This document shows positions 50,282 to 57,180 of a stretch of 64,000 nucleotides of DNA, one piece after another. Source of the stretch: Fumia xinanensis. Its GTDB lineage: Bacteria; Bacillota; Clostridia; Oscillospirales; Ruminococcaceae. A program made the position numbers and the translations under genes. Where the stretch lies: the NCBI RefSeq assembly GCF_014384905.1, contig NZ_JACRSV010000002.1, positions 310,001 through 374,000 on the forward strand, read 5' to 3'. Position 1 is the stretch's first letter. The number at the start of each line of letters is the position of its first letter. The notes under the pieces were generated by a model. It did not search any database. It saw only the letters and a program-made list of their open reading frames with translations, and was not told where the DNA came from.

Positions 50282-50809
50282 ATGGCGAAGCTGAGAAAAA
50301 TGCTCTGCAACATCGACTCCCCGGAATGTGTCTCCCTCATGGCCCTGATGGAGACACAGAGCAAGAAAACCCTTGCTTCCTGGGCGGTGGAGTACGCAAA
50401 AACCCATTATCTCCCCATCTATGAAGCCCAGTACTCCGAGGACCTGCGCCTCCGCGGCACGGTGTCGGCCTGTGAGCAGCACCTGACGGGCGATATGCCC
50501 CTGAAAAACCTGAAGCCGCTCCTCCGGGAGGCGGCGCAAATCGCCCGGGATGCCGAAAATCACCCCGTCGCCCAAGCGGCAGCCCGCGCCGTTTCCACCG
50601 CCTGTTCGTCAGTGCAAACACCAACCAGCGCATTGGGATTCCTGTTTTACGGGGCGGCTGCCGTGGCCTACAGCCGGGCGGGCCTCGAAGAAAAGCCGGA
50701 GACCTACGACGCTTTGGCTTCGGCGGAGCTCCAAGAGGCTTTGGCTTCCCTCCGGCAGTCCGCCGTCCCGGACGAGCCCCATCCCGCCAAAATCAACTGG
50801 AACTGCTGA
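50282..50809 (+). CDS. Putative immunity protein, Imm-5 like
   Basis: A 175-residue soluble protein. It matches the Imm-5 type of putative immunity proteins: starts with KLRKMLCNIDSPECVSLMALMETQSK, has a helical centre with PLKNLKPLLREAAQIARDAE and HPVAQAAARAVSTACSSV, and ends PHPAKINWNC, a strongly conserved C-terminus of this family. No partner toxin is visible next to it. Ribosome site GGAGAAA. A gene of this type without toxin could be an orphan acquired defence against a neighbour's toxin. Family assignment by recall of the conserved end. Confidence 0.75.
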   Translation: MAKLRKMLCNIDSPECVSLMALMETQSKKTLASWAVEYAKTHYLPIYEAQYSEDLRLRGTVSACEQHLTGDMPLKNLKPLLREAAQIARDAENHPVAQAAARAVSTACSSVQTPTSALGFLFYGAAAVAYSRAGLEEKPETYDALASAELQEALASLRQSAVPDEPHPAKINWNC

Positions 50810-50891
50810 GCCGCGCCCTTGTATCAACAGCGGATTCTCTCTCATATATTGTAGCAAAAGGTCGAAAAGTGACTGCTGCAAGAATAAATAG

Positions 50892-50930
50892 AGGGGAGCA
50901 GCCGTCGCCTTTGACGGCTGCTCCCCTTTT
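50892..50930 (+). terminator. Rho-independent terminator
   Basis: AGGGGAGCAGCCGTC stem with a 6-base loop and T-run, after the Imm-5-like gene. Confidence 0.85.
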
Positions 50931-50940
50931 ATGGTATAAT
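50911..50940 (+). promoter_or_regulatory. Promoter of the small XRE gene, overlapping the terminator
   Basis: TTGACG (50911-50916) and TATAAT (50935-50940), 18-base spacer. The -35 lies inside the terminator hairpin and the -10 is preceded by ATGG, the same TGGTATAAT box found in the repeat arrays. Confidence 0.6.
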
Positions 50941-50972
50941 TGATGTAAGGTAAACATAACATGGGGGCTTCT

Positions 50973-51212
50973 ATGAAAAATAAAATTCGTGAGCTGCGGG
51001 AGCGGCAGGGCCTTACCCAGGAAGAACTGGGCCGTAAGGTCGGCGTCTCCCGGCAGGCCATCCTCGCTATCGAAAGCGAGAAATTCGAGCCGTCCATCTG
51101 GCTTGCCCACGACATTGCGGCGGTGTTCGGCTGCGCAATCGAAGAGGTTTTCCTCTTTGCCGAGAGCGAGCGGAAATCCCGTGCGGAAAAAAGCAGGAGG
51201 ACGGCGGGCTGA
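50973..51212 (+). CDS. Small XRE family transcriptional regulator
   Basis: A 79-residue Cro/C1-type DNA-binding protein. Helix-turn-helix in MKNKIRELRERQGLTQEELGRKVGVSRQAI followed by LAIESEKFEPSIWLAHDIAAVFGCAIEEVF, the usual compact form of chromosomal XRE regulators in Firmicutes, which often pair with a membrane protein. ATG at 50973 follows GGGGG; the ATG 12 bases upstream has none. Peptide deformylase lies 80 bases downstream, but they are functionally unrelated. Target genes are unknown. Confidence 0.88.
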   Translation: MKNKIRELRERQGLTQEELGRKVGVSRQAILAIESEKFEPSIWLAHDIAAVFGCAIEEVFLFAESERKSRAEKSRRTAG

Positions 51213-51290
51213 AAGCAAATTTTCACACCGGGAGTTTTTTGACTTTGCCGTAAAAACCGGCCAAAGCATTGGGAAAGGAATATTGATTTT

Positions 51291-51746
51291 ATGGCGATTC
51301 GGCAATTGCGTTTTTTTGACGACGAAATCCTCCGGAAAAAATGCCGGGAGGTAGAAACTGTAGATGACAGGATCCGTCTGCTCCTAAAGGATATGGCCGA
51401 CACCATGTACCACGCCGATAACGGCGCGGGCCTGGCCGCCCCACAGGTGGGGATTTTGAGACGGCTTATCGTCATCGACGTGGGAAACGGCCTCATGAAG
51501 CTCGTCAATCCCCGTATCACAAGCTCCGGCGGCACCCAGCAGTGCAACGAGGGTTGTCTCAGCTTTCCCGGCAAGTGGGGGAGAACCGTCCGCCCCCAGT
51601 GGGTGACAGTGGAAGCCCTCAACGAACGGGGCGAACAAATCCGCGTCAAAGGCAAGGGCCTATTGGCCCAGTGCCTCTGCCACGAAATCGATCACCTGGA
51701 CGGCGTCGTCTTACCCGACCGGGTGACGGAATGGCTCGTGCCTTAG
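51291..51746 (+). CDS. def: Peptide deformylase
   Basis: Removes the N-formyl group from nascent proteins. The 151-residue enzyme contains the three conserved motifs GAGLAAPQVG, EGCLSFPG and HEIDHLDG, which carry the Cys and two His metal ligands and the catalytic Glu. Short type 1-like form. Ribosome site AAAGGA is about 11 bases from the start. No methionyl-tRNA formyltransferase gene is adjacent, as often found in other genomes. Ends on a terminator shared with the opposite gene. Confidence 0.95.
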   Translation: MAIRQLRFFDDEILRKKCREVETVDDRIRLLLKDMADTMYHADNGAGLAAPQVGILRRLIVIDVGNGLMKLVNPRITSSGGTQQCNEGCLSFPGKWGRTVRPQWVTVEALNERGEQIRVKGKGLLAQCLCHEIDHLDGVVLPDRVTEWLVP

Positions 51747-51778
51747 GAAACGGCGGAATCCCATTCCGCAAAGAAAAC

Positions 51779-51813
51779 GAAAAAAGCGTCCGGTTTGACC
51801 GAACGCTTTTTTC
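51779..51813. terminator. Bidirectional rho-independent terminator
   Basis: AAAAAAGCGT arms around a 13-base loop, with A- and T-runs. Confidence 0.8.
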
Positions 51814-51817
51814 GCAC

Positions 51818-52198
51818 TCAGGGATGCTCGCCGCAGTTTTGACAGAACCGGACGCTTTGGGGATTCTTATGCTCACACTTGGAGCAAGTCCAGGAATCTC
51901 TTGGCAGTTTGGCATAAGAGTTAGAAACAGCCATTGTTTTTTTCGGCTCCGCGCCCTTTACTTCGTTTTGGATACTGCGAATAGTGTGGGCGGTCGATTC
52001 AATGGAACCGGCTAGGGAATCGACCCGATCCAGAATTTCCCCCAGCACGAAGAAAAGCAGAAAGGCCAATACTCCGCTTACCACTGCCGTCAGAAAAACC
52101 GTCCAGCTGAAACCATAGTCAATGTTTCCCAATATGATGCCGGAAATAATAGAACCGATCAGCAGAATGAACGAAACGACTTTACAAGCGATTGACAT
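51818..52198 (-). CDS. Small membrane protein with C-terminal zinc ribbon
   Basis: A 126-residue protein. Two hydrophobic helices (about 8-25 and 32-52) are followed by a helical linker and a C-terminal zinc ribbon, WTCSKCEHKNPQSVRFCQNCGE, with the usual CxxC-x10-CxxC spacing. The ribbon would be cytoplasmic. Such proteins occur widely in Firmicutes without known function. Start is clearly set by TAGGAGGG. It is convergent with def. No operon partner. Confidence 0.75.
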   Translation of the reverse strand: MSIACKVVSFILLIGSIISGIILGNIDYGFSWTVFLTAVVSGVLAFLLFFVLGEILDRVDSLAGSIESTAHTIRSIQNEVKGAEPKKTMAVSNSYAKLPRDSWTCSKCEHKNPQSVRFCQNCGEHP

Positions 52199-52294
52199 AA
52201 AATCCCTCCTATTTTCAATTTAGTTTATTATAATATATTTTACATATTTTGTCAATTAAAACTATAAATTATATTAACAATAAACAAATAGGCG

Positions 52295-52329
52295 CAAAAA
52301 AACGGGAACGCTTTCGTTCCCGTTTTTTT
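52295..52329 (-). terminator. Rho-independent terminator
   Basis: AAACGGGAACG and its complement with a CTTT loop and a T-run on both strands; serves the PNPOx-like gene. Confidence 0.8.
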
Positions 52330-52330
52330 C

Positions 52331-52735
52331 CTACAGCTCGAATTCCTCCGGCGGATTGCCGGAAAAATCGGAGATCACCGCCTTTGCATCGTCCAGATAA
52401 AAAATCAGGAAATCCGGGTTGTCGGCGCTTTTGTAAATGCTCTTCACCAGCGGATTCCCCTCGATTATCTGCTCCTTGACCGCCCGGTCGCCGGAAAAGG
52501 CCGCTTTGCCGCTCATGCGGATCCACCGGGAATCGGCGCTGCTGGCGCATAGCTCCACATAAGGATTTTTCTGCATCTCCTGATAGACGTTTTTGCCTTT
52601 TCCTGTGCAGAAATAGAATTTTCCGTCTTTTTTCAGCATGAACTGAAACGGCCGGACTTTGGGCTTTCCATCCAATCCCACGGTGGCAAAGTATTGAACG
52701 GGGTTCTCGGTCAGAAATTTTACGACTTCATTCAA
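52331..52735 (-). CDS. Pyridoxamine 5'-phosphate oxidase-like flavin-binding protein
   Basis: A 134-residue FMN-binding split-barrel protein. It begins LNEVVKFLTENPVQYFATVGLDGKPKVRPFQFM, continues with DGKFYFCTGKGKNVYQEM and WIRMSGKAAFS, and ends KAVISDFSG, which matches the small PNPOx-like family that often reduces or senses flavin-linked substrates and not true PdxH. The start is TTG at 52735, selected by AAAGGAGG at 8 bases; an upstream ATG-initiated frame of 163 codons has no such site. Substrate unknown. Monocistronic. Confidence 0.82.
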   Translation of the reverse strand: MNEVVKFLTENPVQYFATVGLDGKPKVRPFQFMLKKDGKFYFCTGKGKNVYQEMQKNPYVELCASSADSRWIRMSGKAAFSGDRAVKEQIIEGNPLVKSIYKSADNPDFLIFYLDDAKAVISDFSGNPPEEFEL

Positions 52736-52890
52736 TGAAAAAACCTCCTTTGACGCGGTAAAATAGGCGGCGCCCGCCTTCAGCTTCATCATATACCCAA
52801 TTTCTGGAAATGTAAAGGTCAAATAACAAAAAACGCTGCGAGACGTTTTTCACGCCCCCTGCCACCTTTTTATTCCACCATTCTGTCAAA

Positions 52891-52923
52891 GAAAAAGCGG
52901 AGGCGCACTCTTCGCACCTCCGC
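52891..52923 (-). terminator. Terminator of the pncA-pncB operon
   Basis: GCGGAGGTGCG arms with a 5-base loop and a T-run on the minus strand. Confidence 0.8.
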
Positions 52924-52935
52924 AATGTTTTTGCC

Positions 52936-54384
52936 TTATGCCTTATGTTTTTCTGCGCTCAGCAGCCCCTGTTTGATGTCCCAAAGCTTCTGGGACAAAT
53001 CCACATAGTAGGTGTGGGGATTTTCAAACCGCTTGACTTCATCCCATAGAGCATCCACCTCTGCCCGGCAGTAATCCTTGATGGACTGGATGTCCGGCAG
53101 GTCGTAGACAAGCTCTCCGCCCTTGAAAATGGGCTTCAGCAGTTCCCGCGCCATAAAGTCTGAGAGCGTTTTCCGTTTCCAGGTGAAGTTCGGGTCGAAG
53201 ATTTCCAGCGGCTTCGTCTCATCAACCACCTCGTCGTGGACGCAGATCAGGTCGGCGATGGCCTTGCCGGTTTCTTTCTCCGACAGCCGGTACACCTTCT
53301 TAAAATGAGGGGTGGTCACCTTGCCGGCGTTCTCGCTGATCTTGATTTTCGGGAGGATCGTCCCGTCGTTGCCCTCCTTGGCCGCCAGCTTGTAGACCCC
53401 GCCGAAAACCGGGTCGCTCTTGGCGGTGATGAGCCGCTCGCCCACCCCGAACAGGTCGATTTTCGCCCCCTGTAAAATCAGGTCCCGGATGATGAACTCG
53501 TCCAGCGAGTTGGAGGCGACGATTTTGCAGTTCGGCAGCCCCGCCTCGTCCAGCATCTTCCGCGCCTTCTTCGACAGGTAGGTGATGTCCCCGGAATCCA
53601 GCCGGATGCCGCAGTCTGTGATGCCTTGGGGCAGCAGCACTTCCTGAAACGCCCGGATGGCGTTGGGCACGCCGCTTTCCAGTACGTTGTAGGTATCCAC
53701 CAGCAGGGTGGCGCTGTGGGGGTAGAGTTCACAGTAGGCCTTGAACGCCTCGTACTCGCTGTCGAACATCTGCACCCAGGAATGGGCCATAGTCCCGGTG
53801 GCGGGGACGCCGTAGTCCCGGTCGGTCATGGTGCATGCGGTTCCAGCACAGCCGCCGATAAACGCCGCCCGCGCCCCCAAAACCGCCCCTTCCGCCCCCT
53901 GTGCCCGGCGGGAGCCGAACTCGGCGATGGCCCGCCCCTCGGCGGCCCGGACGATGCGGTTTGCTTTCGTTGCGATGAGAGACTGGTGATTCAAGGCCAG
54001 CAGCACATAGGTTTCGATGAACTGCGCCTCAATGGCCGGGGCCCGGACGATGAGGATGGGTTCCCCCGGAAAGACCGGCGTCCCCTCCGGTACCGCCCAG
54101 ATGTCTCCCGTAAAACGAAACCCTCTCAAATAGCTTAGAAACGCCTCGTCAAAAATACCCTTTCCTTTTAAATAGGAAATGTCTTCCTCGGTAAACCGCA
54201 AAGAGCGGATGTAATGAACTACCTGTTCCAGCCCGGCGGCGATGGCGAACCCGCCCCCGTCGGGAACCTGCCGGAAAAACACATCGAAGTAGGCGATGTC
54301 GTTTTGCATCCCCTTTTTGAAGTACCCGTTGGCCATGGTCAGCTCATAAAAATCGCAGAGCATGGTAAAATTACGCTGATCCAA
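52936..54384 (-). CDS. pncB: Nicotinate phosphoribosyltransferase
   Basis: NAD salvage enzyme that joins nicotinic acid to PRPP with ATP. The 482-residue protein carries FYELTMANGYFKKGMQNDIAYF at the N-terminus, EFGSRRAQGAEGA, GTMAHSWV with the catalytic His, and TLLVDTYNVLESGVPNAI with the PRPP-binding segment, and is of normal length. The start is TTG at 54384, preceded by AGGAG at about 9 bases. It follows pncA on the same strand after about 16 bases, so nicotinamide is converted to nicotinate and then to the mononucleotide in the same operon. Confidence 0.95.
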   Translation of the reverse strand: MDQRNFTMLCDFYELTMANGYFKKGMQNDIAYFDVFFRQVPDGGGFAIAAGLEQVVHYIRSLRFTEEDISYLKGKGIFDEAFLSYLRGFRFTGDIWAVPEGTPVFPGEPILIVRAPAIEAQFIETYVLLALNHQSLIATKANRIVRAAEGRAIAEFGSRRAQGAEGAVLGARAAFIGGCAGTACTMTDRDYGVPATGTMAHSWVQMFDSEYEAFKAYCELYPHSATLLVDTYNVLESGVPNAIRAFQEVLLPQGITDCGIRLDSGDITYLSKKARKMLDEAGLPNCKIVASNSLDEFIIRDLILQGAKIDLFGVGERLITAKSDPVFGGVYKLAAKEGNDGTILPKIKISENAGKVTTPHFKKVYRLSEKETGKAIADLICVHDEVVDETKPLEIFDPNFTWKRKTLSDFMARELLKPIFKGGELVYDLPDIQSIKDYCRAEVDALWDEVKRFENPHTYYVDLSQKLWDIKQGLLSAEKHKA

Positions 54385-54400
54385 TTTGATTCGCTCCTAT

Positions 54401-54928
54401 CTATCGGTTTGTAATTTGGATTTGCAGCCCTGCCATCACGTCCAGGGCCTCTTGGTGGAGATTTTTGTCCGCCCCCGCCGTACAGGAGGCGTCCACGGTG
54501 ATTTGGGCCTCGGGAAGGGCGGCTTTCGCGATGACGGCATTGGAGATGACGCAGATGCTGGAGACGAGCCCCACAAACTCCACTTCATCATATTGCCCTT
54601 TTTTCAGCAGTTCTCCCAGCTCCAGGCTCCCGAAAGCGCCCTTTTCGGTGACCGCCGCCGCTTTTTGCAGATAATCCCCGGTTTTGCCGTACAGTTTCCA
54701 GCCGTCGGATCCTTTGACGCAGTGTAAAACCGGCAGGTTTTTCCCCTCCAGCGTGTCTAGGTAATCCTCCCCGTGGGTGTCGAAGGTAAAAATCAAATCT
54801 CCTCCCGACTGGAGATTCTCCTCTATTTTGGCGGCGATTTTTTCATCCAGTTTTTCCGCCCCCGGAAACCCCAGGCTCCCCGAAACAAAATCCTTTTGGT
54901 AGTCGACGACGACCAATGCCTTTTTCAT
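54401..54928 (-). CDS. pncA: Nicotinamidase
   Basis: Converts nicotinamide to nicotinate for NAD salvage. The 175-residue isochorismatase-fold protein has the catalytic triad: Asp in VVDYQKDF, Lys in VLHCVKGSDGW, and Cys in GLVSSICV, and the metal-binding region TFDTHGEDYLDT. The start at 54928 (MKKALVV) is set by AAAGGAGCG; a GTG 9 bases upstream is in frame but less favoured. First gene of the pncA-pncB pair, so the pathway order is reflected in the operon. Confidence 0.92.
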   Translation of the reverse strand: MKKALVVVDYQKDFVSGSLGFPGAEKLDEKIAAKIEENLQSGGDLIFTFDTHGEDYLDTLEGKNLPVLHCVKGSDGWKLYGKTGDYLQKAAAVTEKGAFGSLELGELLKKGQYDEVEFVGLVSSICVISNAVIAKAALPEAQITVDASCTAGADKNLHQEALDVMAGLQIQITNR

Positions 54929-55090
54929 CAAAAACACGCTCCTTTCTCTTTTAGAATACCGCAGTGCTTCATTACTTTTATCTTAACCGTTTTATCCCGC
55001 TTTGTAAAGCGAATAAGGGGAATAAATATGCAAACTTCCGGCTCAAGAGCTGGTTGAATCGGAAAATTTAGCCGGTTCAACGGCCGCTTG

Positions 55091-55120
55091 TTAGACAAAA
55101 GGGAAGAATTCCTCTATACT
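55091..55120 (+). promoter_or_regulatory. Promoter of the XRE-LPF gene
   Basis: TTAGAC (55091-55096) and TATACT (55115-55120) with an 18-base spacer, about 120 bases before the start. The rest of the 54929-55243 gap has nothing recognised. Confidence 0.55.
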
Positions 55121-55243
55121 GGCATCATACGGTACCGTTCAGTTCAATCCAAAATCAGAATGCGGATATGATGTGAAATATTTGTTCCCGCGGCCCTGGA
55201 AGATAGGGAAGACTGGAACAAACCAAAAGGAAGGGTGACTCAA

Positions 55244-56113
55244 ATGACATTTTCTATTGAACAAATCGGACGCAGGATTTCTGGGCGCAGAAAAGAGAAA
55301 AACATGACCCAGATGGAGCTGGCTGACCGGATGGGCATCAGTTTTCAGGCGGTGAGCAACTGGGAGCGGGGAAACTCCATGCCCGATATCTCAAAACTCC
55401 CGCAATTGGCGGAAGTACTTGATTTATCGCTGGACAGCCTCTTGGGAAACGGGGAACCCGCCCAGCTGCTCAGGCATGCGGCGGAAGGAAAAACGGAGGC
55501 GTTTGTCCGTGAAAATCATGTGCCGCAGCAGGTTTTTGAAGAGGTGGCGCCCATGCTTCCGCCGAAGGACGCGGACGTGGTATTTGAGCATACGGCGCCG
55601 CCTTTCGATTTGACGGACATCGCGGAGATTCTCCCGTTTATCAGCGACAGCCTCATTGACGATCTGTTTCGGAAAGGCGTGGAAAATAAAAATGATCAGG
55701 ACTTGGACGATTTGGAAGAGCTTCTGCCCTTTGTGAGCTCTGCCCTCCTCGCCGAAATGGTGGAGCAGCGTCTCTATCGCAGCGAAAAGGTTTCCTCCTG
55801 TTTCCCCTTTCTTTCCGAAGATCAGGTAGACCGGGTGAGCGCCAAAATCTATGACACCTACGGCCTGGAAGGGATGGAAGACCGGGACTGCTTTCCCTTT
55901 ATGTCGGAGAGGGCGCTTGCAGAAACGGCCCGGCTGGAATTTGAAAAAAGCGGCCTGAACGACATGGATATTCTGGCCCCTTTCCTCAGCCAGAATCAGC
56001 TCCATGAACTGGCGAAAAAAGCAGTCGCCAAAGACGGCGTCAAAGCGATTGTTCCCCTCGCGCCTTTTTTGGATAAAAGCCTGCTGGAAGAATGGGTCAA
56101 AGAATTGTTCTGA
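55244..56113 (+). CDS. XRE family regulator with LPF-type C-terminal repeats
   Basis: A 289-residue protein. The N-terminal XRE domain (about 1-65) is clear: MTFSIEQIGRRISGRRKEKN, TQMELADRMGISFQAVSNWERG. The rest, residues about 110-289, is a series of about six repeats of 30-37 residues with the pattern L(P/A)F(I/V/L)S...L..., such as LPFISDSLIDDLFRKG and LPFVSSALLAEMVEQ and CFPFMSERALAETARLEF. They look like HEAT/ARM-like helical pairs for protein-protein contact. The ATG at 55244 is favoured by AAGGAAGG spacing over an upstream GTG. Target and binding partner unknown. Confidence 0.82.
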   Translation: MTFSIEQIGRRISGRRKEKNMTQMELADRMGISFQAVSNWERGNSMPDISKLPQLAEVLDLSLDSLLGNGEPAQLLRHAAEGKTEAFVRENHVPQQVFEEVAPMLPPKDADVVFEHTAPPFDLTDIAEILPFISDSLIDDLFRKGVENKNDQDLDDLEELLPFVSSALLAEMVEQRLYRSEKVSSCFPFLSEDQVDRVSAKIYDTYGLEGMEDRDCFPFMSERALAETARLEFEKSGLNDMDILAPFLSQNQLHELAKKAVAKDGVKAIVPLAPFLDKSLLEEWVKELF

Positions 56114-56125
56114 CTGAATTTTCGT

Positions 56126-56154
56126 CATGCCGCCGTCAGGGCGGCATGTTTTTT
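56126..56154 (+). terminator. Rho-independent terminator
   Basis: CATGCCGCC stem, 4-base loop and a T-run, just after the XRE-LPF gene. Confidence 0.8.
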
Positions 56155-56173
56155 GGAAAAATGGAAAGCAAGC

Positions 56174-56202
56174 TTGACATTTTAATCCAACTATGCTATT
56201 CT
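56174..56202 (+). promoter_or_regulatory. Promoter of the XRE-DUF2178-like pair
   Basis: TTGACA (56174-56179) and TATTCT (56197-56202) with a 17-base spacer. Confidence 0.65.
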
Positions 56203-56243
56203 GTTGATGGAAAGCTAGCTTTACATCAGAAAGGACGACCGAC

Positions 56244-56453
56244 ATGCAAAACAAACTGGAGGAGTTCCGCAAACGCCGGGGCATCCGGCAGGAGGAACTG
56301 GCAGACGCCCTGGGGGTGTCCCGTCAGACCATCGGTTCGCTGGAAAACGGCCGGTACAATCCGTCCATCCTGCTGGCGTTCAAGATTGCCCGGTATTTTG
56401 ACACAACCATTGAAGAGATTTTTTTGTATGAGGAGGAAACAGACCATGAATAA
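56244..56453 (+). CDS. Small XRE family transcriptional regulator
   Basis: A 69-residue HTH protein of the type paired with membrane proteins: KLEEFRKRRGIRQEELADALGVSRQTIGSLENGRYNPSILLAFKIARYFDTTIEEIFLYEEE. Ribosome site AAAGGACG. Its last codons overlap the next ORF by 8 bases (ATG within the end), so the two are translationally coupled. The arrangement HTH plus small membrane protein is a common clostridial regulatory pair; the target is unknown, possibly their own promoter. Confidence 0.9.
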   Translation: MQNKLEEFRKRRGIRQEELADALGVSRQTIGSLENGRYNPSILLAFKIARYFDTTIEEIFLYEEETDHE

Positions 56454-56868
56454 GCCGATTCGCGTGATTTTGCTCATAATGGGCCTCGGGCTCTTGGCCG
56501 CGGGAGCCGTTTTTATGAAGATGGGAATGTTCGAGGAAATAAAGGCCTTGCCCGGCGTGATGATCGGCGTGGGAGCCGGACTCTTCGGCCACAGCCTGGG
56601 CGCTCTCATCCAGGCGGGAACCTTAAAGCGCCATCCCGAGGATGCCCGGAAACTTCAGATCGAGCAGACCGACGAGCGCAACGTCGCCATCAGCCGGGAA
56701 GCTAAAAGCCGCGCCTTTGACGTGATGGGCTACGTCTACGCCGCGCTGATGCTGGCCTTAGTCATGATGGGCGCCGAGCTCATGGTGGTTTTGCTGCTGG
56801 TGGCCGCCTATCTCATTACCTACGGCGTAATGATTTACGAGCTGAACCGCCTGCATAAAGAAATGTAA
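56446..56868 (+). CDS. Membrane protein, DUF2178-like
   Basis: A 140-residue integral membrane protein coupled to the preceding HTH gene. It has an N-terminal helix pair (VILLIMGLGLLAAGAVFM and VMIGVGAGLFGHSLGALI), a short cytoplasmic section with QIEQTDERNVAISREAKSRAFD, and two further helices at the C-terminus. The ERN.....R.KA pattern matches proteins that accompany small XRE regulators (DUF2178/DUF6442-like). GAGGAGG precedes the start. It may sequester the HTH partner at the membrane; that is inference. Confidence 0.72.
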   Translation: MNKPIRVILLIMGLGLLAAGAVFMKMGMFEEIKALPGVMIGVGAGLFGHSLGALIQAGTLKRHPEDARKLQIEQTDERNVAISREAKSRAFDVMGYVYAALMLALVMMGAELMVVLLLVAAYLITYGVMIYELNRLHKEM

Positions 56869-56917
56869 GGCTGTCCTTTTTAAAGGAAGTGGAATCACTC
56901 CGCATAGCCTCCACATA

Positions 56918-57160
56918 TACTGTACTATATTTTATTTTTATATAAGAGGTCCGGTTTTGCCGCCTTTCAGCGGACAAAATTGAGGACGAAGTCCTCAAAG
57001 GACTACTTCGACGATAAACGCAGTTTACCTGCGTTTATCGTACCGTATTTCATTATGATGCAAGAAGCCCGGTTTTGTCGACTTGGCGCTAAAATTGAGG
57101 ACGAAGTCCTCAAAGGGCTTCTTGGGCGATAAACGCAGTTTACCTGCGTTTATCGTACCA
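56918..57160. repeat. Tandem hairpin repeat array C
   Basis: Two direct copies of about 115 bases. Copy 1: outer stem AAGAGGTCC/GGACTACTT (56944-56952, 57000-57008), hairpin TTGAGGAC/GTCCTCAA (56980-56998), then a perfect 13-bp hairpin (57011-57023 with 57029-57041). Copy 2: outer stem AAGAAGCCC/GGGCTTCTT, perfect 9 bp (57062-57070, 57115-57123), the same TTGAGGAC hairpin (57095-57113), and the same second hairpin (57127-57155). Each ends in a GTACCRTA box. Between the copies the outer stem has changed sequence but kept much of the pairing. Confidence 0.7.
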
Positions 57161-57180
57161 TAGAAAGGGAGGCTATGCTT

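Noticed and set aside
50282..51212. Toxin-antitoxin pair formed by the Imm-5-like and XRE genes
   Set aside because: A terminator and a separate promoter lie between them and neither is a toxin family.
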